Shown here one piece after another: positions 1-6,291 of a DNA stretch of 6,453 nt. How positions within the stretch are numbered: the stretch's first letter is position 1; each line of letters opens with the position of its first letter. Under the pieces are notes generated by a model, which did not search any database, was not told the DNA's origin, and worked only from the letters and a program-made list of their open reading frames with translations. The translations under genes were made by a program, and so were the position numbers. This DNA comes from DASPKW01 sp038244055 (lineage in GTDB: Bacteria; Planctomycetota; Phycisphaerae; Tepidisphaerales; Tepidisphaeraceae): assembly GCA_038244055.1 (NCBI GenBank), contig JBBRTW010000422.1, forward strand, positions 1-6,453. Direction: 5' to 3'.

Positions 1-73
1 CCCGCGCGGCATCCAATACCGTCCCCCCCGCCGGCACCGACACTTCTCGGCCATCGATTCGAATCGCGGGCAT
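1..73 (-). CDS. N-terminus of a 2Fe-2S ferredoxin-fold redox subunit (HydA/NuoG/FdhA type), partial
   Basis: Only the first 24 codons are inside the window; the gene runs off the left edge. The start is ATG at 71-73, two bases after the stop of the NuoE-NuoF fusion. The peptide begins MPAIRIDGREVSVPAGG and continues TVLDAAR. This is the classic opening of the plant-type [2Fe-2S] domain of NuoG, of [FeFe]-hydrogenase HydA and of NAD-linked formate dehydrogenase alpha subunits: a short beta strand, I-D-G, a second strand, G-G-T, then a helix. The cluster cysteines would follow just beyond the edge. Because the neighbouring subunit is of HydB/HndC type, an [FeFe]-hydrogenase catalytic subunit is my first choice, with formate dehydrogenase or a NuoG-like protein as alternatives. 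The visible part cannot decide between them. A run of seven C at 23-29 lies inside the coding frame and keeps it open. Confidence 0.82.
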   Translation of the reverse strand, partial: MPAIRIDGREVSVPAGGTVLDAAR

Positions 74-75
74 AA

Positions 76-2547
76 CTACACCACCACAATCGCTTTCTCC
101 GGGCAGACGGTGCGACATACATCGCAGCGCGTGCAGAGGCTTACGTTGATTTCATGCTTCTGGTAAGGCCACATCGGAATCGCGCCGACCGGGCAGTTCT
201 GAGCGCATTTGGTGCAGCCAATACAACCATCGTTCACCACATACTTGATCAGCCCCTTGCAGCGCCCGGAGGGGCAGCGGCCGTTCACATGGGCTTCGTA
301 CTCCTCGCGGAAATAGCGCAGGGTGGAGAGGACCGGATTGGGGGCGGTCTGCCCCAGCCCGCAGAGACTCCCCTGCTTGACCGTGCCGCAGAGCTCTTCG
401 AGCTTGGTCAGGTCGGCGGGCTTGGCCTTGCCGGCGCAGAGTTTCTCCAGAATGTCCAGCATGACCTTGGTTCCGACGCGGCAGAAGGAGCATTTGCCGC
501 ACGATTCGGCCTGCGTGAATTGCAGGAAATATCGCGCCATATCCACCATGCAATCCGAATCATCGAGCACCACCATGCCGCCCGAGCCCATGATCGCGCC
601 GGCGCTGGTGAGCGATTCGTAGTCCACGGGCAGGTCGGCGAGGCTGGCCGGAATGCAGCCGCCGGAGGGCCCGCCGATCTGGACGGCCTTGAACTTTCGA
701 CCATTGGCGATGCCGCCGCCGATTTCTTCGACGATCTGGCGGATGGTCACGCCCATGGGCACTTCGATCAGGCCGCCCCGCGCGATCTTGCCGGTGAGCG
801 CGAAGACCTTAGTCCCCTTGCTGGTGGCCGTGCCAATCTTTGCAAACTCGGCCGAGCCATGGCGCATGATCCACGGCACCAGGGCGTAGGTTTCGACATT
901 GTTGATGCAGGTGGGCTTGCCCCACAGGCCGCTCTGGGCCGGAAACGGCGGACGAAGACGGGGCGAACCTCGGCCGCCTTCGATGCTGGCGATCATGGCC
1001 GTCTCTTCGCCGCAGACAAACGCCCCCGCGCCTTCGACAACCCGGAGCTGCAGCCCGCGCTCGGCGCCGAAAATGCGCCGGCCCAGAAACCCGCGCTGCT
1101 CGCAGCGAATAATGGCCGCCTTCACCCTCTGAACCGCCAGTGGATATTCATGGCGAATGTAGAAGATGCCTTCGCTCGCGCCCACGGCCGCGGCGGCGAC
1201 GATCATTCCTTCAATCACGCGGTAGGGGAACGATTCGAGGATCATTCGATCCATGAACGCGCCGGGATCGCCTTCATCGCCATTGCAGATGATGTATTTG
1301 ACTTCGCTGGGGGTGGCGCGGGTGAGCTCCCATTTGGTGCCGGTGGAGAAGCCCGCGCCGCCGCGGCCGCGCAGGCCAGAGTCCTTCACTTCTTTGATGA
1401 TGGCGGCGGGGTCGGATTCCACGGCGGCCTTGCGGGCGATTTCGAAGCCGCCGCGGCCGATGTACGCATCGAGATCGAGCGGCTCCATCTCGCCGCAGAA
1501 CTCGGTCGCCAGGCGCTTCTGCGGGCCGAGAAATTCGCAAACGGCCTGATCGCGCACGGCCAGGGAATGCCGCTCGATCGATTCTTCAGGCGTGCGATCC
1601 CCCGCCTCGACGAAGCTGTCGAGCGCCAGCGTGAACTTCTGCTTGATGCGCCCCCACAGGCCATGCGGCTTGATGTGCCGGCGGATGATGTCATCGACCA
1701 GGCTCGTGCCGACGCGGTTGTAGGCCGAGATGCGCCGGCCGGCCGATTCGACCTCGACCATCGGCGTCTGATGGCACATGCCGACGCAGCCGACACCTTT
1801 GATGATGACATCGCTGCCCGAACTGTCGGCGGCCTTTTCCAACGCGCTGCGCACCGCGCCCGCGCCGCCGGCGACGCAGCAGGAGCCGCAGCCGATGCTA
1901 ATTTCGGTCGTCGGGCCGGAGCGCCTCTTCTTCGCGACGGCCCGGGGCTTCTTCACCTTTTTATGAGATTCGGCCGCCCGCTCATCAAGCATTTCCAGAT
2001 AGTCGGCGATGGCGCTGGGTGTATTCTCAGCGCTGCGGTGGCTGTAGGTGACCTTGCCGACTTGAAGGACCGGGGCAAGGGTGCAGCAGCCGAGGCAGCC
2101 GACGCGCTCGACCGTGAACTGGCCCCTGGCATCCGTATCCGCGCCTTCAGTGAGTTGCAGATGGTGCTTGATCGCATCGTGGACCAGGGGCGAGCCTTTG
2201 ACGTGGCAGGCGGTGCCGTGGCAGATGCGAATGATGTGCTCGCCGGCCGGTTTGTGGCGGAAATGGGCGTAGAAAGTGGAGACACCGGAGATGGCGGCGG
2301 GCGTGATTTGAGAGAGCTCGCAAACGCGCTTGAGGGCGAGTTCGGGAAGGTAGTGATAGTGTTCCTGGATCGCGTGGAGGATGGGAATGACCGCATCGGC
2401 AGACGTTCCCTTCTCGCCGACGATTCGCGCGATGATGGAAAGATCGACAGGTGGTTCGGCCGAAGTCGGATCGTCGACGGGGCTCTTCGAATGCAGACCG
2501 GGACCGCTGGTGATGACATGGAGTGAGTCGGCGGTGGTGAGGTTCAT
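76..2547 (-). CDS. NuoE-NuoF (HydC-HydB type) fused NAD(H)-dependent flavo-iron-sulfur subunit
   Basis: An 823-residue cytoplasmic electron-input protein, expected to exchange electrons between NAD(H) and iron-sulfur clusters through FMN. Domains seen in order: a NuoE/HydC thioredoxin-like [2Fe-2S] domain (about 36-190; cysteines 109, 114, 151, 155); a lysine/arginine-rich linker (about 195-210); a second thioredoxin-like [2Fe-2S] domain (about 214-295; C220, C224, C254, C258, with an extra C223); the NuoF core with a glycine-rich NADH site (394-406), an FMN site N-G-D-E-G-D-P-G-A-F-M-D-R (422-434) and the 4Fe-4S site C683, C686, C689, C729; and a C-terminal two-cluster ferredoxin (C775/778/781/785 and C805/808/811/815). 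The C-P-S-G-R-C stretch at 758-763 before the ferredoxin is typical of HydB/HndC, not of complex I NuoF. HydC and HydB are normally separate proteins, so this is a fusion. The start is supported by a 4-base ATGA overlap with the previous gene and a G-rich ribosome binding site. Partnership with the next gene in a HydABC-like hydrogenase is inferred; an NAD-linked formate dehydrogenase is the alternative. Confidence 0.93.
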   Translation of the reverse strand: MNLTTADSLHVITSGPGLHSKSPVDDPTSAEPPVDLSIIARIVGEKGTSADAVIPILHAIQEHYHYLPELALKRVCELSQITPAAISGVSTFYAHFRHKPAGEHIIRICHGTACHVKGSPLVHDAIKHHLQLTEGADTDARGQFTVERVGCLGCCTLAPVLQVGKVTYSHRSAENTPSAIADYLEMLDERAAESHKKVKKPRAVAKKRRSGPTTEISIGCGSCCVAGGAGAVRSALEKAADSSGSDVIIKGVGCVGMCHQTPMVEVESAGRRISAYNRVGTSLVDDIIRRHIKPHGLWGRIKQKFTLALDSFVEAGDRTPEESIERHSLAVRDQAVCEFLGPQKRLATEFCGEMEPLDLDAYIGRGGFEIARKAAVESDPAAIIKEVKDSGLRGRGGAGFSTGTKWELTRATPSEVKYIICNGDEGDPGAFMDRMILESFPYRVIEGMIVAAAAVGASEGIFYIRHEYPLAVQRVKAAIIRCEQRGFLGRRIFGAERGLQLRVVEGAGAFVCGEETAMIASIEGGRGSPRLRPPFPAQSGLWGKPTCINNVETYALVPWIMRHGSAEFAKIGTATSKGTKVFALTGKIARGGLIEVPMGVTIRQIVEEIGGGIANGRKFKAVQIGGPSGGCIPASLADLPVDYESLTSAGAIMGSGGMVVLDDSDCMVDMARYFLQFTQAESCGKCSFCRVGTKVMLDILEKLCAGKAKPADLTKLEELCGTVKQGSLCGLGQTAPNPVLSTLRYFREEYEAHVNGRCPSGRCKGLIKYVVNDGCIGCTKCAQNCPVGAIPMWPYQKHEINVSLCTRCDVCRTVCPEKAIVVV

Positions 2548-4346
2548 TTCGCCCCCCTTTCCGCGGCGATGCAGAACAATTCGTGATGGCCGCGGATGTA
2601 GATTCGGCCGGCGACCATGGCGGGCGTGGCGGCGACTTCCTGGCCAACCTCGCCCCGGCCGAGCTCTTTGAATGCCGGCGTGGCGAGATCGAAGATATGG
2701 GTGACGCCCTTGAGATCAGTCAGATAGGCGCGCGAGCCGGCGACGACGGGGGAAGCGTTGAAGCCGCCTTCGATGTCCTGGGTCCAGACGGTCTTAGCCA
2801 ATTTCGAATCGACGAGCGTGACCGAGCCGCCGGTGGAGACGAGTAGAACGCGATCGTTGTAAGCGGCGAGGCTGACGATATCGGGGAGGATATCGGCTTC
2901 GAGTTTTTTCGCGTGAGTCTTGGAGACATCGCCTTTGCCATCGATGCGGATCGCGAGGAGATCGGCGCGCTCGACCGCGGCGTAGACAGTTCCGGCGGCG
3001 AAGGCGGGGGAAGGCGTGACTTCACCACCCAGTCCGGTGGCGCGCCAGAGTTCAGCGCCGGTGGTTGGATCGTAGGCCATCACCCAGGGATCGCCCAGCG
3101 CGATAATCTGCGGGCCGGCGGGGCTTTTCACGATCATGGGTGTGCTCCACGATGCGCCGACTGGCCGGGCGGTTTTCCAGATCGGTTTGCCGGTGGCGGC
3201 GTCGAGGGCCATGATCGCTGAGAGATTTTCCTTAGCCTGGCCTTGATCCAGTTGGACGATCAGATTTCCGCCGGAGACGACCAGTGAAGTGGCATGGCCA
3301 TAGAGGTTGGCGAGCTTGCCGAAGTTTTTGCTCCAGACAACCTTGCCGTTGAAATCGACGGCCGCGAGTTCGCCAGTGGGGACCATGGCGAAGACGCGTC
3401 GGCCATCGGTGGCGGGGGATGCGGGGGCATAGCCAGTCGCTTCGTTCAATTCGAGGCCGGCGGAGACTTTCGCGCCAATCGGGCAGGCCCATTTGAGCGC
3501 GCCGGTTGCAGCGTCGTAGCAGGCGACCTCGCGGCGATCGCTGGTGCCGCCGGTGAGGAAGACGCGGTCGTTCCAAATCACCGGCGAGCCTTTGCCCGAC
3601 TGGGCGATCGGGACGCGCCAGAGGAGGTTTTTTTCCGATGCGGCGTTCCATTCGATGGGGTAGTCCCCGATGGCGATGCCGGCGGCGCCGGGGCCGCGGA
3701 AGTTGGGCCAGTTACGGGCGAACTCTTCATCGCTCGGAGCGGTAGGATCGATCGCGGCCACAGTGGTCGTCGCGGGATTGGATGTTTTTATTTTTGAATC
3801 GCCGCCATCGTCCGCCGCAGCGCGCGCTGCATCCGCGAAGCGAATGGCCCGGGATGAACTGGTCGCCAGCGCGGCCAGCAGACCCCCGAGGATGACAGTC
3901 ATGGCCGCCATGCCGATTTTCATCGCCAATCCCCAGCGATGGCCGGCCGGCGCGGGGCCGGTGGGCGTGTAAGCCGATGCGCCCCAGTTGGCGGCCAGTT
4001 TCATGGACACGGCCAAAACCAGAGCGCCACCCAGCATCAGCCAGGCGCCATGCATGAGGAAAGTGCGGCGATGGAAATAGACTTCGCGGACGCGCTGGTC
4101 GGCCTGACGGATGGAATCTTTGAGCGATTCGTTGGTTCCATCGGCGATCAGGCTCGATTTGAGATTGTCGATCGTGCCGGCGGTCAGAGGGTTGTCCTGT
4201 TCCTCGCGCACGATGGTGACCAGCATGATTGCGGCGACAAGGAGGATGAAGCCGCCGGCGACGTAGCCGATTCGACGGGCGCATCGGGCGCGCTGGCGGC
4301 GGCCGTTGTCGGATTGCAGGTCGAGATGGATCGGAGCGGAGGTCAT
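2544..4346 (-). CDS. Membrane-anchored PQQ-type beta-propeller protein
   Basis: A 600-residue protein. I chose ATG 4344-4346 because the open frame upstream of it (to 4556) reads as arginine/proline-rich shadow sequence over the end of the membrane iron-sulfur gene. Three hydrophobic segments are visible (about 27-46, 98-116 and 141-163), with a charged loop at about 47-97. A positive N-terminus (RRQRARCARR) predicts N-inside, putting everything after residue 165 outside the cytoplasm. The propeller runs from about 210 to 595. It opens with W-P-N-F-R-G-P-G (213-220) and has repeated A-x-D-x-x-T-G-x-x-x-W blades, for example Y-D-A-A-T-G-A-L-K-W at 277-286, L-D-A-A-T-G-K-P-I-W at 381-390 and Y-D-P-T-T-G-A-E-L-W at 425-434. 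These fit PQQ-like/BamB-like repeats. I see no clear quinoprotein-dehydrogenase catalytic signature, so a structural, docking or sensing role is as likely as an enzymatic one. Spacing to the previous gene is 8 bases; no good ribosome binding site is visible (AAAACCACC precedes the ATG), so translation may depend on coupling. Confidence 0.88.
   Translation of the reverse strand: MTSAPIHLDLQSDNGRRQRARCARRIGYVAGGFILLVAAIMLVTIVREEQDNPLTAGTIDNLKSSLIADGTNESLKDSIRQADQRVREVYFHRRTFLMHGAWLMLGGALVLAVSMKLAANWGASAYTPTGPAPAGHRWGLAMKIGMAAMTVILGGLLAALATSSSRAIRFADAARAAADDGGDSKIKTSNPATTTVAAIDPTAPSDEEFARNWPNFRGPGAAGIAIGDYPIEWNAASEKNLLWRVPIAQSGKGSPVIWNDRVFLTGGTSDRREVACYDAATGALKWACPIGAKVSAGLELNEATGYAPASPATDGRRVFAMVPTGELAAVDFNGKVVWSKNFGKLANLYGHATSLVVSGGNLIVQLDQGQAKENLSAIMALDAATGKPIWKTARPVGASWSTPMIVKSPAGPQIIALGDPWVMAYDPTTGAELWRATGLGGEVTPSPAFAAGTVYAAVERADLLAIRIDGKGDVSKTHAKKLEADILPDIVSLAAYNDRVLLVSTGGSVTLVDSKLAKTVWTQDIEGGFNASPVVAGSRAYLTDLKGVTHIFDLATPAFKELGRGEVGQEVAATPAMVAGRIYIRGHHELFCIAAERGAK
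2552..2562 (-). promoter_or_regulatory. Ribosome binding site of the NuoE-NuoF fusion gene
   Basis: On the minus strand this reads GGAAAGGGGGG and ends four bases before the ATG at 2545-2547. It lies within the last codons of the propeller gene. Together with the ATGA stop/start overlap it fixes the start of the fusion gene and implies translational coupling. Confidence 0.55.
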
Positions 4347-4354
4347 GGTGGTTT

Positions 4355-5731
4355 TCAGACGCCTGCGTTTGCGCCGATGGCGTGGCCGCGGGCGAATGAT
4401 GGATCGGCTTTCATCTGGCGAACTTCGATTTCGATTGGGCAGGATTCGTAGCAGCGGGCGCAGGAGACGCACGCGGCGGGGTCGGCGGTGTAGCCGGTGC
4501 GGCGGCGGCGGATCATCATGCTGAGGGCGCGTCCGCCCAGGGCGAGGCCCATCCAAGTGCCGAAGAGGGGCGCGCCGATGGCGAAGCGGGCCTGGGTTTT
4601 GGCGGCGGCGGTGTAAAGCTGTTCGGCGGGTTGGCCGGTGGCCCAGAAGGCGCGGGTTTCATCGAGTGCGGCGCGAGCGCCGCCGTGTTCTTCGGCGTAG
4701 ACTTTCTCGGCCAGGCGGACCGTGAAATCGATTCTCGCCATCGCGCCGCGAGCCCAGTATCCCAGCCCGGCCAGCGCGATCATCAAAACGGGAACCGTCG
4801 CCATCGCCAATGCCACCTGTCGCCGCGCCGCTTCGGGAGAACGGCGGCCTTCAACCGAGGATGGATAGCGAATCGCGCCGAAGGGGCAGGACATCTCGCA
4901 GAGGCGGCAATCGACACAGGCCTTGGGCGTGATGGTCACGCGCGTCCGCGAGAAGATCGCGAGCATGCGCAAAAGGACGGAGTAGGGGCAGAGAAATCGG
5001 CAATAGACCCGGCCAATGAACATGCTCAGGACGAGCAGAACGCCGCCGAATATAATCATGTGGGAGGGGCCGCTCATGCGGAACAGGCCGACGAAGGGGT
5101 CGTAGCGGCAGACGAGGAAATCGCTGCCGGTGGCGGCGAAGAGGACGGCCAGCCCGAGGTACGCCCAGGCGATCATGCCCAGGGGCGTTTCGATCCAGGC
5201 GGGAAGGTGGATCGGCTTATAGAGCACCAGATCCTGAATCGCGCCGAGAGGGCAGACGCCGGAGCAGAAAACCCGGCCGACGAAGAGTGAAAAGAGCAAC
5301 GGCAGGAGAAAGACGAGCGAGACGGTCCAGGGGAGGGAGTATCCATTTCCGCCGGCCGCGAGGGCGACATTTTGCAATGAGCCAACCGGACAGATGCAGC
5401 CTTTTTTCCAGAATCCGAAATAGGCAACCGCGAGAACGGTCATCCAGAAAGTCGCGCGGCGCGAGCGCTTTTTCAGGACCAGCCAGGCGGCCACAACGAG
5501 AAATACGGCCAACACCACCACATCGATCTCCTGCCAGCCGGCCCACGGGCCCTGGGTGGTGGTGAGCGTCGGCATCACATGGCCGGAACGGAAATCGGGG
5601 GCGGGGAAGCGCTCGACGCGGTCACCGGCGAGAGCGTTACCAGTCGAGCCAGCGATCAACGTGAACACCGAGAATGCGGCTGCAATCGCCCAAACGATGC
5701 GGAGCCGAGATGGACGCGCCTCTCCCATCAT
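4355..5731 (-). CDS. NosR/NapH-type polytopic membrane 4Fe-4S protein
   Basis: A 458-residue inner-membrane electron-transfer protein. About eight hydrophobic segments are visible, near residues 11-29, 69-87, 93-108, 133-152, 185-203, 225-243, 308-326 and 386-404. Family marks are two C-x3-C-P motifs directly after membrane segments (C156/C160 and C244/C248), as in NosR and NapH, followed by a ferredoxin motif C272, C275, C278, C282-P. A second ferredoxin motif (C421, C424, C427, C431-P) sits near the C-terminus. Positive loops (KKRSRR at 87-92, RRRR at 408-411) predict that both C-x3-C-P motifs and both ferredoxin motifs face the cytoplasm. C112, C114 and C208 would then lie on the outer face. 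There is no N-terminal FMN-binding domain as in full-length NosR. Two adjacent ATGs (5729-5731 and 5726-5728) could each start it; the first gives a 4-base ATGA overlap with the upstream gene, the second better spacing from the ribosome binding site. Its likely role is passing electrons between the periplasmic polyferredoxin and a cytoplasmic or quinone partner; the direction is unknown. Confidence 0.9.
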   Translation of the reverse strand: MMGEARPSRLRIVWAIAAAFSVFTLIAGSTGNALAGDRVERFPAPDFRSGHVMPTLTTTQGPWAGWQEIDVVVLAVFLVVAAWLVLKKRSRRATFWMTVLAVAYFGFWKKGCICPVGSLQNVALAAGGNGYSLPWTVSLVFLLPLLFSLFVGRVFCSGVCPLGAIQDLVLYKPIHLPAWIETPLGMIAWAYLGLAVLFAATGSDFLVCRYDPFVGLFRMSGPSHMIIFGGVLLVLSMFIGRVYCRFLCPYSVLLRMLAIFSRTRVTITPKACVDCRLCEMSCPFGAIRYPSSVEGRRSPEAARRQVALAMATVPVLMIALAGLGYWARGAMARIDFTVRLAEKVYAEEHGGARAALDETRAFWATGQPAEQLYTAAAKTQARFAIGAPLFGTWMGLALGGRALSMMIRRRRTGYTADPAACVSCARCYESCPIEIEVRQMKADPSFARGHAIGANAGV

Positions 5732-6291
5732 CCATTCCTCGTTCGGTCCACCAGGATGTAGGGCTTGGAGGCATCGACGCGCGAGATCGCCTCGGAGGGG
5801 CAGACGGCGGCGATGGAGCACTGATTGCACTTCACGCAGAGCTTCTGATCGATTTGCAGGAAGAGCGAGCCATTGCCGAAGGCGACGCACCCTTTGACGC
5901 ACTTGGCGCAGCCGATGCACTCCGACAGTTGCACTTCGTACTCGTAATATTGGTCTTCCACCCAGTTGCGTTTGAGCGCGCCGGTGGGGCAGAGTTGGTT
6001 CTCAGCGCCTTCGTTGAGGGCGCTGGGCTGGGCTTCGAAATAGCCGGTGCAGAGCTTGCAGTAGCCGCACATGGGGAAGGCGTTCAGGCATTTGACGGCT
6101 GAGGGATTGAGCACGCAGGAGGTGGCGCACTTGCCGCATTGAATGCACTTGAAGGGGTCGATCTGCCAGACGGTGTTGCCCTGCGCCCGCAGAGCGGCCG
6201 CGCCGACGAGACTGCCGGCCGCCAGCAAGCCCGCGCCGCGCACGGCGCTGCAGAGGAAATCGCGGCGCGAGACATTGGGTTCATCCGGCAT
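5728..6291 (-). CDS. Tat-exported periplasmic polyferredoxin (NapG/NrfC-like)
   Basis: A 187-residue electron-transfer protein. The N-terminus has a twin-arginine motif S-R-R-D-F-L (8-13) followed by a hydrophobic stretch (about 17-35), so it should be exported folded, with its clusters already inserted. I see no clear A-x-A cleavage site, so it may stay anchored. The mature part has 17 cysteines, enough for four [4Fe-4S] clusters: C49, C52, C55, C59; C75, C78, C81 with C101-P; C125, C128, C131, C135; and C152, C155, C158 with C164-P. C68 is extra. This resembles NapG, NrfC and DmsB-type four-cluster proteins. It lies directly before a NosR/NapH-like membrane gene with a 4-base overlap, matching the known napG-napH pairing, so the two products probably work together at the outer face of the membrane. 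The ATG at 6289-6291 is supported by a strong AAGGAG six bases upstream. The true electron donor or acceptor cannot be read from the sequence. Confidence 0.92.
   Translation of the reverse strand: MPDEPNVSRRDFLCSAVRGAGLLAAGSLVGAAALRAQGNTVWQIDPFKCIQCGKCATSCVLNPSAVKCLNAFPMCGYCKLCTGYFEAQPSALNEGAENQLCPTGALKRNWVEDQYYEYEVQLSECIGCAKCVKGCVAFGNGSLFLQIDQKLCVKCNQCSIAAVCPSEAISRVDASKPYILVDRTRNG
5736..5740 (-). promoter_or_regulatory. Ribosome binding site of the NosR/NapH-like gene
   Basis: On the minus strand this reads GAGGA. It is 4 bases before the first ATG (5729-5731) and 7 bases before the second (5726-5728). The spacing slightly favours the second ATG, which would shorten the protein by one residue and change the overlap with the upstream stop from ATGA to TGATG. 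Confidence 0.5.

Noticed and set aside
154..2526. A 790-codon open frame on the plus strand, antisense to almost the whole NuoE-NuoF fusion gene
   Set aside because: Its codons are exactly in register with those of the minus-strand gene, so it is broken only by sense TTA, CTA or TCA codons, which are rare in GC-rich DNA. Its product is a low-complexity Ala/Asp/Gly/Arg mix with no domain. The minus frame has every expected motif.
76..2547. Reading the fusion gene as an ordinary respiratory complex I NuoF or NuoE
   Set aside because: The second thioredoxin-like [2Fe-2S] domain and the C-terminal two-cluster ferredoxin preceded by C-P-S-G-R-C are HydB/HndC features absent from standard complex I NuoF, and no other nuo genes adjoin it inside the window.
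3294..3797. Plus-strand open frame of 167 codons antisense to the propeller gene
   Set aside because: It is in codon register with the propeller gene and rich in Gly/Ala/Asp with no recognisable motif, so it is explained as a compositional shadow.
4347..4556. A 70-codon N-terminal extension of the propeller gene to an upstream ATG
   Set aside because: The extension is Arg/Pro-rich and lies entirely over the end of the membrane protein gene. Starting at 4346 leaves a normal N-terminus before the first membrane segment.
4631..5290. Plus-strand open frame of 219 codons antisense to the membrane iron-sulfur gene
   Set aside because: It has the same in-register antisense pattern over a gene with clear membrane segments and cysteine motifs, and no plausible protein features of its own.
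5732..5920. A 63-codon N-terminal extension of the NosR/NapH-like gene
   Set aside because: It overlaps the well-supported C-terminal cluster motifs of the polyferredoxin in another frame and is Arg/Leu-rich. The ATGs at 5726-5731 coincide with the upstream stop and have a ribosome binding site.
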